Shown here: piece after piece, positions 43,676 through 51,748 of the stretch
Layout: each line of letters begins with the position of its first letter
Position numbering within the stretch: position 1 is the stretch's first letter
DNA from: UBA7985 sp002711265
GTDB lineage: Bacteria > Pseudomonadota > Alphaproteobacteria > UBA7985
Assembly (NCBI GenBank): GCA_965660945.1
Contig: CBFIBS010000012.1
Span: 1 to 64,000 of the forward strand
DNA: 64,000 nucleotides
Direction: 5' to 3'
Translations under genes and position numbers: made by a program
Notes under the pieces: generated by a model
The model's input: the letters and a program-made list of their open reading frames with translations, nothing else
Databases searched by the model: none
What the model was told of the DNA's origin: nothing

Positions 43676-43889
43676 GCGGCAACTGAGCCGCCAGCCCGGC
43701 ACTAAACCGCACCCCCCCACCGACACGCCCACCAACAGGCCCGCCATCTGGCTTGCTTTTTCGGGCGGCCGGGCAAAGTTGCGTTTCAGGGCTTCCATCT
43801 AAGGCCGAAGACCGGCACAGTCAGGTCCTGAGACACCATGCTGGCCACACCAGACAGCCAGCCAATACAGACCTAAGGGAGAGACGGTC

Positions 43890-45389
43890 ATGCGTCAGGT
43901 CCAGCATTTCATCAACGGCGCCCACGTGGCGGGAGCCGGGAAGCGCAAGGGTGACATCTACAACCCCAACACCGGCGAAATTCAGGCGCAGGTCGATCTG
44001 GCCGACGCCAGCGTGTTGCAGCAGGCCATCGCCGCCGCCGCCGCCGCCCAGCCGGAGTGGTCCGCCGTGAACCCCCAGCGCCGAGCGCGGGTGATGTTCA
44101 AGCTCAAGGAACTGGTCGAGGCTAATGCGAATGAGCTGGCCGAACTGCTCTCCTCGGAGCACGGCAAGGTCATCGCGGACGCCCACGGCGACATCCAGCG
44201 TGGACTCGAGGTGGTCGAACTCGCCTGCGGCATCCCGCAGATGTCCAAGGGCGAATACACCAACGCCGCTGGCCCGGGCATCGACGTCTACTCCATGCGC
44301 CAGCCGCTGGGCGTGACGGCGGGGATCACCCCGTTCAACTTTCCGGCCATGATCCCGATGTGGATGTTCTCGCTGTCGATCGCCATGGGCAACACCTTCA
44401 TCCTCAAGCCTTCGGAAAAGGACCCCTCCGTGCCGGTCCGGCTCGCCGAGCTGTTCATGGAAGCGGGCGGCCCGGCCGGCGTGCTCAACGTCGTCCACGG
44501 CGACAAGGAAGCGGTCGATGGCCTGCTGCAGGCGCCCGAAGTCCGCGCCATTTCCTTCGTCGGCTCTTCGGACATCGCCCACTATGTCTACATGAACGGC
44601 ACCGCCAACGGTAAGCGGATGCAGTGCATGGGCGGGGCCAAGAACCACGGTATCATCATGCCCGACGCCAATATGGATCAGGCGGTCAAGGATATCGTCG
44701 GCGCGGCCTACGGCTCCGCTGGCGAGCGCTGCATGGCGCTGCCGGTGGCTGTCACCGTCGGCGACCGCACCGGTGACGAATTCGTCGAGCGCATGATCGA
44801 CGCCGCCCGCGCGCTCAAGGTCGGCGTCTCCACCGACCCCGAGGCCCACTACGGCCCCGTGATCTCGGAAGTGCACAAGAACAAGGTCGAAGGCATGATC
44901 CAGACGGGCGTGGACGAAGGCGCCGACCTGCTGCTCGACGGCCGTGGCCTCAAGCTGCAGGGCAACGAGGGCGGCTACTTCATCGGTCCGAGCCTGTTCG
45001 ACAACGTCAAGCCGGGGATGGAAACCTACCACGAGGAGATCTTCGGCCCGGTGCTGCAGGTCATGCGCGTGGGCACGCTCGAAGAAGCCGCAGCGCTGCC
45101 CAGTCAGCACCAATACGGTAACGGTGTCGCCATCTTTACCCAGGACGGCCGGGCTGCGCGCGAATTCGCCAGCCAGGTCAACGTCGGCATGGTCGGGATC
45201 AACGTACCGATCCCGGTGCCGGTCTCCTACCACTCCTTCGGCGGCTGGAAGCGCTCAGCCTTCGGCGACCATAACCAGTACGGGATGGAGGGCATCCGGT
45301 TCTGGAGCCAGGTCAAGACCGTGACCCAGCGCTGGCCGGGCACCGAGAACATCGGCGACCAGGCCTTCATCATCCCCACCATGAGCTAG
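43890..45389 (+). CDS. mmsA: CoA-acylating methylmalonate-semialdehyde dehydrogenase
   Basis: 499 residues, start preceded by GGGAGAG. Family marks: VRQVQHFINGAHV-like start, GITPFNFPAMIPMWMFSLSIA, catalytic Cys in SAGERCMALPVAVTV, and CMGGAKNHGIIMPDA where other aldehyde dehydrogenases have a general-base Glu. That absent Glu is typical of MmsA, which transfers the acyl group to CoA. It makes propionyl-CoA from methylmalonate semialdehyde in valine and thymine breakdown. The next two genes complete the valine segment. Confidence 0.94.
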   Translation: MRQVQHFINGAHVAGAGKRKGDIYNPNTGEIQAQVDLADASVLQQAIAAAAAAQPEWSAVNPQRRARVMFKLKELVEANANELAELLSSEHGKVIADAHGDIQRGLEVVELACGIPQMSKGEYTNAAGPGIDVYSMRQPLGVTAGITPFNFPAMIPMWMFSLSIAMGNTFILKPSEKDPSVPVRLAELFMEAGGPAGVLNVVHGDKEAVDGLLQAPEVRAISFVGSSDIAHYVYMNGTANGKRMQCMGGAKNHGIIMPDANMDQAVKDIVGAAYGSAGERCMALPVAVTVGDRTGDEFVERMIDAARALKVGVSTDPEAHYGPVISEVHKNKVEGMIQTGVDEGADLLLDGRGLKLQGNEGGYFIGPSLFDNVKPGMETYHEEIFGPVLQVMRVGTLEEAAALPSQHQYGNGVAIFTQDGRAAREFASQVNVGMVGINVPIPVPVSYHSFGGWKRSAFGDHNQYGMEGIRFWSQVKTVTQRWPGTENIGDQAFIIPTMS

Positions 45390-45427
45390 GCCTACACTGG
45401 TCAAGCGGGACAGGCGAAGCAGGCGAG

Positions 45428-46642
45428 GTGGGCGGCACAGTGTCCGGGGATGATGTGGCACAGGCGGCGGCCGGGGGACTGTTCCCCCTGAGCGACGAAC
45501 AGCGGCTGGTGGTCGACACCGCCGCCGCCGTCACCCACGAGCGCCTGCGACCGCACGCCCGGGACTGGGACCGCGAACGACGCCTGGACCGACCGACGCT
45601 GGAGGCGCTTTGCGCGCTTGGCTTCGGCGGCATCTACACCCGGCCTGAATTCGGCGGCTCTGGCATGGGGCGGCTGGATGCTGTGCTGGTGTTCGAGCAA
45701 CTGGCCCGGGGCTGCGTTTCGCACGCGGCGTTTCTCTCGATCCACAATATGATCGCCTGGATGATCGATCGCTTTGGCGACGACGACCAGCGCGCGCGTT
45801 TCGTCCCCGACCTGACGGCGGGTCGGCGCATCGGCTCCTACTGCCTGACCGAGCCCGACCACGGCTCGGACGCGGCCAACCTGACCACCTGCGCCCGGCA
45901 GGATGGCGCAGATTTCGTGCTCGACGGCGCAAAGGTGTTCATCTCCGGGGCCGGCTTTTCCGACCTCTACGTGGTAATGGCCCGGTCCGAGGGGCCGGGG
46001 TCCGGCGCCGCCGGGATCTCTGCCTTCGTGGTCGAGGCGGACACCGCTGGGCTCAGTTTCGGGCCAAACGAGCTTAAGATGGGCTGGAACGCCCAACCCA
46101 CGGCAATGGTTCGCTTCGAGGGCTGCCGGATCCCGGCCGCCAATCGCATCGGTGGCCTGGGGCAGGGCTTCCGCTTTGCTATGGAGGGGCTCAATGGCGG
46201 ACGGCTGAACATCGCCGCCTGCTCGCTGGGCGGGGCGCAGGAAGCCTTCGAGCGGGCACTGCGATACAGCCGCGAGCGAGAGCAGTTCGGGCAGGCCATC
46301 GGTGACTTCCAGAACACGGCTTTTAAGCTCGCCGACATGGACACACAGCTCGACGCCTCGCGCCTGCTGCTGAACGCGGCCGCCCGGGCCTTTGATGCCG
46401 CGGGCGAGGGCAGCAGCGCCGACCCCGGTCTGATCGCCCACGCCGCCAAGGCCAAGCGCTTCGTCACCGACGCCTGCTTCGATGTCGCCAACCAGGCGCT
46501 GCAGATCCACGGCGGCTATGGCTATCTCGCGGACTATGAAATCGAGCGCATCGTGCGTGACCTGCGCGTGCACCAGATCCTCGAGGGCACCAACGAAATC
46601 ATGCGGCTGATCATCGCCCGCGCGCTTGACGACCGCCTTTGA
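45428..46642 (+). CDS. Acyl-CoA dehydrogenase, probable isobutyryl-CoA dehydrogenase
   Basis: 404 residues from a GTG. SYCLTEPDHGSDAANL binds FAD, and the catalytic Glu is in ILEGTNEIMRLIIARAL. Its position between mmsA and mmsB makes isobutyryl-CoA dehydrogenation to methacrylyl-CoA the likely step. The enoyl-CoA hydratase and 3-hydroxyisobutyryl-CoA hydrolase needed between it and MmsB are not in the window. Confidence 0.88.
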   Translation: MGGTVSGDDVAQAAAGGLFPLSDEQRLVVDTAAAVTHERLRPHARDWDRERRLDRPTLEALCALGFGGIYTRPEFGGSGMGRLDAVLVFEQLARGCVSHAAFLSIHNMIAWMIDRFGDDDQRARFVPDLTAGRRIGSYCLTEPDHGSDAANLTTCARQDGADFVLDGAKVFISGAGFSDLYVVMARSEGPGSGAAGISAFVVEADTAGLSFGPNELKMGWNAQPTAMVRFEGCRIPAANRIGGLGQGFRFAMEGLNGGRLNIAACSLGGAQEAFERALRYSREREQFGQAIGDFQNTAFKLADMDTQLDASRLLLNAAARAFDAAGEGSSADPGLIAHAAKAKRFVTDACFDVANQALQIHGGYGYLADYEIERIVRDLRVHQILEGTNEIMRLIIARALDDRL

Positions 46643-46671
46643 GGCCGGACGAGGCGCCTCAGCCGGAGCAG

Positions 46672-46725
46672 GCGCAGCCGCAGCCGACGCAGCCGACGCA
46701 GCCGCAGTCGACGCAGCCGCAGGCG
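46672..46725 (+). repeat. Short tandem repeats of a GACGCAGCC unit
   Basis: Units related to GACGCAGCC and CGCAGCCG follow each other several times between the stop of the acyl-CoA dehydrogenase and mmsB. No open frame is supported. The repeat separates two genes that are otherwise one operon and could vary in length. Confidence 0.7.
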
Positions 46726-46769
46726 CAAGGCCAGCTAGATAAGAGCAACAGCTTGAAGGAGACCATTCC

Positions 46770-47678
46770 ATGACACGCATCGCCTTCATCGGCCTGGGCA
46801 ACATGGGCTCAGGCATGTGCGCCAACCTTTGCCGGGCAGGCTTTGAGGTCGGTGCCTATGACCTGGTGCCCGAAGCCCTCGAGCGTGCAGTGCAGGCGGG
46901 CGCTCAGGCGGCGGGGAGTGCGGCCGATGCCGCCGCCGGCACCGACGTGGTGATCTCCATGCTGCCCGCAGGCGAGCACGTCCTCGACCTGTACTTTGGT
47001 GCTGGTGGGGTTGCAGCGGCGGTCGCAACCCAGTCGGAAGCCGGGTCCGGGACGTTGCTGATTGACTGTTCGACCATCGCGGTGGCGCAGGCGCGGGAGG
47101 CGATCGAGCGCGCGGCAGCCATGGGGCTGACCATGCTCGACGCCCCGGTCTCAGGCGGGGTAGCGGCAGCGGCAGCAGGCGGGCTGACCTTCATGGTCGG
47201 TGGTTCGACCGAAGGTTTCGCCCGGGCTCAGCCCGTGCTCGCGCCGATGGCCGGGAACATCTTCCACGCCGGCGAAGCCGGCAACGGGCAAGCGGCCAAA
47301 ATCGCCAACAACATGCTGCTCGGGGTGTCCATGATCGCCACCTGCGAGGCCTTTAATCTGGCTGAATCGCTGGGGCTGGATGCCCAGACCTTCTTCGATA
47401 TTTCCAGCAAGGCCTCCGGGCAGTGCTGGTCGATGACCACCTACTGCCCGGCCCCCGGACCCGTGCCGACCGCGCCGTCGAACCGGGACTATCAGCCGGG
47501 GTTCTCGGTGGCCATGATGCTCAAGGATCTGCAGCTGGCCACGGCCGCGGCTGCGGCCAATGGCGCGCCGGTCGATTTCGGCCGCGCCGCCGAGCAGGCC
47601 TACGCCGCGCTCGCCGCCGATGGCCACGATCAGCGTGATTTCTCGGTGCCGATGCTGGCGCTCAAGGACGAGCTCTGA
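46770..47678 (+). CDS. mmsB: 3-hydroxyisobutyrate dehydrogenase
   Basis: 302 residues, AAGGAGA before the start. IGLGNMGSGM (NAD-binding), DAPVSGGVAAAAAGG (substrate loop) and GNGQAAKIANNMLLG with the catalytic Lys are hallmarks of the beta-hydroxyacid dehydrogenase family. It oxidises 3-hydroxyisobutyrate to methylmalonate semialdehyde, the substrate of MmsA upstream. Confidence 0.94.
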   Translation: MTRIAFIGLGNMGSGMCANLCRAGFEVGAYDLVPEALERAVQAGAQAAGSAADAAAGTDVVISMLPAGEHVLDLYFGAGGVAAAVATQSEAGSGTLLIDCSTIAVAQAREAIERAAAMGLTMLDAPVSGGVAAAAAGGLTFMVGGSTEGFARAQPVLAPMAGNIFHAGEAGNGQAAKIANNMLLGVSMIATCEAFNLAESLGLDAQTFFDISSKASGQCWSMTTYCPAPGPVPTAPSNRDYQPGFSVAMMLKDLQLATAAAAANGAPVDFGRAAEQAYAALAADGHDQRDFSVPMLALKDEL

Positions 47679-47864
47679 CCCCCTCGACGGAGCTCGGTAC
47701 ACGGCGCTCACGACTTCGGAGGAAGCCCTCTCTGTTCCAATTGCAACAAGACCGCGGTGCTGATCACTACCAGCGGCATTGCCAGCGGACGCGGGCTTTG
47801 TCAGTGTGGTGAGATGTAAAAAGACTCGAAAATCTCACTTCAAGATCCCCAGGAGGACGCGTCC

Positions 47865-49073
47865 ATGCTCATGGCGCTTTCAGATAAAGCCAAAGACCTG
47901 CAAGAACGCCTTCAAGCCTTCATGGACGAGGTCATCTACCCCGCTGAAGCCACCTTCCAAGAGCAGCACGCTGCCCAGAGTGATCGCTGGGTTACCCCGA
48001 CGATCATGGAGGAGCTTAAGACCAAGGCACGGGAGCGCGGGCTCTGGAACCTGTGGCTTCCGCAGAGCGAGTTCGGCGCTGGGCTCAGCAATTTTGAATA
48101 CGCACACCTTTGTGAGGAAATGGGCCGCTCCAACCTCGCGCCCGAGGCCTGCAACTGTTCGGCTCCGGACACGGGAAATATGGAGGTTCTGGTGCGCTAC
48201 GGTACGCCTGAGCAGCAAGAGCAGTGGCTCAACCCGTTGCTGGCCGGGGAGATACGTTCGGCCTTCGCGATGACCGAACCGGACGTGGCCTCTGCCGATG
48301 CCACCAACATCCAGTCCGACATTCGCCGCGAGGGTGACGAATACGTCATCAACGGCCGCAAGTGGTGGACCTCCGGCGCGCCTGACCCACGCTGCAAGAT
48401 TTTCATTTTCATGGGCAAGACCGACGTCACCGCCGAGCGTCATCAGCAGCAGTCGATGATTCTGGTGCCGCGCGACGCCCCGGGGGTGACGGTCAAGCGC
48501 GCCTTGCACGTCTTCGGCTACGACGATGCCCCCCACGGCCACGCCGAAGTGCTGTTCGAGAACGTGCGCGTGCCTGCGTCGAACATGCTGCTGGGCGAGG
48601 GGCGTGGCTTCGAGATCGCGCAGGGCCGCCTCGGCCCCGGCCGCATCCACCACTGCATGCGCACCATCGGCCGTGCTGAGCGCGCCTTCGAGGATGCGGT
48701 CGCCCGCGCCAAGCAGCGGGTCAACTTCGGCAGCGCCATCGCTGACAAGGGCTCGTTCCGGGAAAAGCTGGCGGAGATGCGCATCGACATCGACCAGTCC
48801 CGCCTGCTGACGCTCCACGCGGCTGCGAAGATGGATGCCGTCGGCAACAAGGCTGCGCGCAAGGAAATCGCCATGATCAAGGTGGCTGCGCCGCGCATGG
48901 CTCAGCGCGTGATCGATTTCGCCATTCAGGTCCACGGCGGCGGCGGGGTCAGCCAGGACTTCCACCTCGCCGAGAGCTATGCCCAGCTGCGGACGCTGCG
49001 ACTGGCCGATGGCCCGGACGAGGTGCACCTTGAGTCCGTCGCCAAGATGGAATTGCGCAAGCAGGGCCGATAG
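47865..49073 (+). CDS. Acyl-CoA dehydrogenase, ACAD10/11-like
   Basis: 402 residues, AGGAGG eight bases before the ATG. FAMTEPDVASADATNIQ binds FAD. The C-terminal motif RLADGPDEVHLESVAKMEL differs from the EGT-NE signature of the previous enzyme and is typical of the ACAD10/11 branch, which handles 4-hydroxy or long branched acyl-CoAs. The role here is not known; the spacing from mmsB (186 bp) allows a separate promoter. Confidence 0.85.
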   Translation: MLMALSDKAKDLQERLQAFMDEVIYPAEATFQEQHAAQSDRWVTPTIMEELKTKARERGLWNLWLPQSEFGAGLSNFEYAHLCEEMGRSNLAPEACNCSAPDTGNMEVLVRYGTPEQQEQWLNPLLAGEIRSAFAMTEPDVASADATNIQSDIRREGDEYVINGRKWWTSGAPDPRCKIFIFMGKTDVTAERHQQQSMILVPRDAPGVTVKRALHVFGYDDAPHGHAEVLFENVRVPASNMLLGEGRGFEIAQGRLGPGRIHHCMRTIGRAERAFEDAVARAKQRVNFGSAIADKGSFREKLAEMRIDIDQSRLLTLHAAAKMDAVGNKAARKEIAMIKVAAPRMAQRVIDFAIQVHGGGGVSQDFHLAESYAQLRTLRLADGPDEVHLESVAKMELRKQGR

Positions 49074-49103
49074 GGCCGATAGGACGGAGAGGACTAAGAG
49101 CGC

Positions 49104-49778
49104 GTGACCCAAAGGATTTCCCACATGACTTTGCACCATCGTCGTGTCTCTGCTGGTGAGCCTAGCCGGTCAGCGACACCTGCCCGAATGCGTGGTTTGG
49201 TGCGGGCTGCGATGGCAGCGGTTGTTCTGGTGCTGGTGCTGCTCGCGGGTCCCCTGGCGCGCGCGCACCCGGCCGAGCTGAACAACCGAGTGATGTTCAT
49301 CGTCACCAGCCTCGAGATCACCGAGGTGCTGGGGGAGGAAGCGCTGGTGGTCGGGGCGGTTCTCGACAATGGACTGCGCAACCGCCTGACCCTGCGCGGG
49401 CTGTCGTCCACTGCCGGGACCAAGACGCGGCTCTATTCGACCAAGAAGGTCTACGGCCAGGACAACCTGATCGAACGCCGGACCTTTGCCCTGCGCAGCG
49501 GGCAGGGGCGGGCGCTGGAGGCGCCGGACTTTGTGCTCGCGGTCACCGGCCTGACCGATGCGGTGCGGGACGGGGAAGGTTTCGAGATGACCCTGACCTT
49601 CAACCGAGCGGTGGGGGAACTGACCCTGCCAGTCACCTTCGAGGTCGATGAGACCGGGGTTTATGGGTTCGCTGAAATCGACATGGGCGCGCCCAAGGCA
49701 CTGGCGCAGGACTACGAATGGATCAACCCTGAAGGAGAAGACGGCTCCGCTGCTGACCCGGCGTCAAACGGTGGTTGA
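49104..49778 (+). CDS. Secreted protein of unknown function, weak PCu(A)C-like pattern
   Basis: 224 residues from a GTG, or 217 from the ATG at 49125, which has AAAGGA in place. A membrane helix or signal (about residues 33-53, AAMAAVVLVLVLLAGPL) is cut after ARA. The rest is beta-rich with a run (VGAVLDNGLRNRLTLRGLSSTAGTKTRLY) recalling copper chaperones of the PCu(A)C type. The His/Met copper ligands of that family are missing. I do not recognise a function. Confidence 0.6.
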   Translation: MTQRISHMTLHHRRVSAGEPSRSATPARMRGLVRAAMAAVVLVLVLLAGPLARAHPAELNNRVMFIVTSLEITEVLGEEALVVGAVLDNGLRNRLTLRGLSSTAGTKTRLYSTKKVYGQDNLIERRTFALRSGQGRALEAPDFVLAVTGLTDAVRDGEGFEMTLTFNRAVGELTLPVTFEVDETGVYGFAEIDMGAPKALAQDYEWINPEGEDGSAADPASNGG

Positions 49779-50008
49779 GGAAGGTCAAAGTGGAGCATTT
49801 TGACCGTAGACCTTGCGGGCGGGTGCGGTAAGTTGGGCCCGCCTTAATTTGCTCCCCGGCGGTCGACAGCCGGACCCGGTTCAAGGGCTTCACAGTGTCA
49901 AAGGCTTTGCCACAGAGGCGCTGAACACAGTTAACAACCGCGGCGAGCGAGCCCGACCGACACACGCAGCAACCCAACCCGCGAAATTTCCCATCAAGAG
50001 GACTACCG

Positions 50009-50770
50009 ATGCTTCCCAATCCCGCCACACTCTTCGACCTCAGCGGTAAGACCGCGTTGGTGACCGGTGCCGGACGGGGGATCGGCAAGGCGGCAGCCGA
50101 AGCCCTTGCCGGTGCTGGTGCCGACGTGACGCTGGTCGCCCGTACCGAAGCAGAAATCGAGGCTGTGGCCGGTGAAATCCGGGAACAGGGTGGCAAGGCC
50201 CGGGCTGTCCCCTCCGACCTCAGTGACCTCGACGCGGTGGCGGGCCTGTCCGCGCACGGGCCATTCAACATCCTGTTCAACAACGCAGGGATCAATCGAC
50301 CCCAGACCTTCGCCGAGGTCAGTGAAGAGAACTTCGACGCCATCTTCGGGCTGAACGTGCGGTCCGCGTTCTTCCTCGCTCAGACGGTGGTGCAGGGATT
50401 GCTCGACGTCGGGCAGGGTGGATCGATGATCAATGTCTCGAGCCAGATGGGACACGTGGGCGGGCGCAACCGCTCGGTTTACTGCGCCTCCAAGCACGCG
50501 ATGGAAGGATTCACAAAGGCGATGGCGCTGGACCTTGCCGACAAGGGCATCCGGGCAAACACGCTGTGCCCGACGTTCATCCGCACGCCGCTGACTGCCC
50601 CATTTCTAGAAGACCCGGCCTTTATGGCCGATACGCTCAGCCGCATTCCGATGGGCCGGGTGGGGGAGACCGGTGACCTGATCGGTGCCGTGCTGTTTCT
50701 CGCCTCCGATGCATCGTCGCTAGTGACTGGGACGGCGATCAAGGTTGATGGTGGCTGGACAGCGCAATAG
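50009..50770 (+). CDS. Short-chain dehydrogenase/reductase (gluconate 5-dehydrogenase-like)
   Basis: 253 residues, AAGAGGA before the start. TGAGRGIGKAAAEAL (NAD(P) turn), NNAGINRPQ, Ser in NVSSQMGHVGG and the catalytic Tyr/Lys in VYCASKHAMEG are all present. VTGTAIKVDGGWT ends it as usual. The closest general type is gluconate or 3-oxoacyl reductase-like SDR; the substrate is open. A dispersed repeat begins right after its stop. Confidence 0.87.
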   Translation: MLPNPATLFDLSGKTALVTGAGRGIGKAAAEALAGAGADVTLVARTEAEIEAVAGEIREQGGKARAVPSDLSDLDAVAGLSAHGPFNILFNNAGINRPQTFAEVSEENFDAIFGLNVRSAFFLAQTVVQGLLDVGQGGSMINVSSQMGHVGGRNRSVYCASKHAMEGFTKAMALDLADKGIRANTLCPTFIRTPLTAPFLEDPAFMADTLSRIPMGRVGETGDLIGAVLFLASDASSLVTGTAIKVDGGWTAQ

Positions 50771-50820
50771 GGTTGCGGGCTCGATTTGACGCCGCTTCGC
50801 GGCTTACAAATTGAGCCCGC
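50771..50820 (+). repeat. Dispersed palindromic element, copy B
   Basis: Nearly identical to 42377-42416 for its first 40 bases. This copy is more complete: GCGGGCTC (50775-50782) pairs with GAGCCCGC (50813-50820), with ATTT/AAAT in continuation, and inside lies the GCCG-CTTCG-CGGC hairpin. The whole can form a long stem, as in REP or MITE-like elements. Confidence 0.78.
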
Positions 50821-50938
50821 GCAAACGACCCATCGACGCAGCCTAGGTGACTTCCGCGCGCAGTCGTGGCACACCCTTGATCCCGCGCAGCGGTCACCGC
50901 TGCCTTCGCGGCTTTTCCTCAGTTTCAGGGACCTTCGC

Positions 50939-51175
50939 ATGCAGCCCCTTACCTTTATTCTGATCTGGGTTATCGTCTGGTGGATGATCTGGTTCGCAGT
51001 TCTGTCCGTGGGCCTGCGACCAGGCACAGCCGACCCCGAAACCGGTGCCCCCGAGCAGCCGGCTCTGTGGCGCAAGGCGATCTGGGTGACGCTGGGCTCG
51101 CTGGCGTTCACGGCAGTGTTCGTGTGGTTACTTGGGATCTTCGGGCCGCAGCTGCGGGCGATGCTCGAAGGCTGA
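50939..51175 (+). CDS. DUF1467 small membrane protein
   Basis: 78 residues from ATG 50939. Two membrane helices (about residues 5-25 and 46-68) flank a hydrophilic stretch, GLRPGTADPETGAPEQPALW. It is a typical alphaproteobacterial DUF1467 protein, commonly next to proS and lolC as here. Function unknown; a membrane-adaptor role near lipoprotein release is only suggested by context. Its longer open frame upstream runs into the dispersed repeat and is not coding. Confidence 0.87.
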   Translation: MQPLTFILIWVIVWWMIWFAVLSVGLRPGTADPETGAPEQPALWRKAIWVTLGSLAFTAVFVWLLGIFGPQLRAMLEG

Positions 51176-51200
51176 GGCGCGGATGGGCGCTGTCCTTTGT

Positions 51201-51240
51201 CCAAAAATAAAGGCGAGCGGATCGAAATCCACTCGCCCTT
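51201..51240 (-). terminator. Intrinsic terminator on the minus strand
   Basis: Read on the minus strand, GGCGAG-x-GGAT pairs with ATCC-x-CTCGCC around a four-base loop, followed by TTTATTTTT. On the plus strand no T-run follows. It therefore ends a transcript coming from the right, where there is no protein gene on that strand until 57 kb. Confidence 0.7.
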
Positions 51241-51748
51241 AAGGAGACAAAGGAACCTAGAACCCAGTTCGATGGAAGGCTCTGGCCACCACACCAAAGC
51301 GTCAAACCTGGTCCTTAACAGCCTGTTTAGCGCCTGCTGAGCACGCGCTGAAACCCTCTGTTCGGTACACCAGCTGGTTGGTCCTGCCTTCCTCCCCACA
51401 AGCAATGAGCAGAACCCGGCGCGCTGTCTGCCCCGAAGGGCCCGGTCCTGTGAGACCATCTAGCGCGCAGCCATCCAATTGATGCCCGTCTCCTATGCCT
51501 CAGGCACGCATCAGGCGCAAGTCCAAATGTGAAGCTTTTGTGACGAGCCGTGACTTGACGCGGCACAGCTGTGGGCTTTTTGGGGCAGACGGCTCGGGCG
51601 CCCGCTGAGGGATTAGGCGAGGCGTCGTCCTGACCCCGGCACGCGATACACTGTCAGAGGCTTCGCACCGCCATAAAGCACTGGCCCCGCGCCCCAAGCG
51701 CGCCTAAAACGGCCCGGCAACAATCACGCCTCAACGGAGTCCCGGAGC
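51241..51748 (-). ncRNA. Gene-free stretch, possible minus-strand structured RNA
   Basis: 508 bp with no plausible protein. A minus-strand intrinsic terminator stands at its left end. On that strand a stem CGCGCT...AGCGCG (about 51462 to 51420) encloses a GGGCCC-TTCG-GGGC hairpin. TTGGAC followed by GGCATA lies further upstream (about 51525 to 51500). It does not match RNase P, tmRNA, 6S or SRP RNA to my eye. The part nearest proS would carry the proS promoter on the plus strand. Confidence 0.3.

Noticed and set aside
45401..46825. Open frame of 474 codons on the minus strand over the acyl-CoA dehydrogenase
   Set aside because: The plus-strand enzyme has complete FAD and catalytic motifs; the opposite frame is low-complexity and has no start signal.
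47880..49139. Open frame of 419 codons on the minus strand over the ACAD10/11-like gene
   Set aside because: Same reason: shadow of a well-supported gene with no domain of its own.
49783..49805. GGTCAAA-N9-TTTGACC hairpin after the secreted protein gene as terminator
   Set aside because: The stem is short and no T-run follows; it could be an operator or chance.
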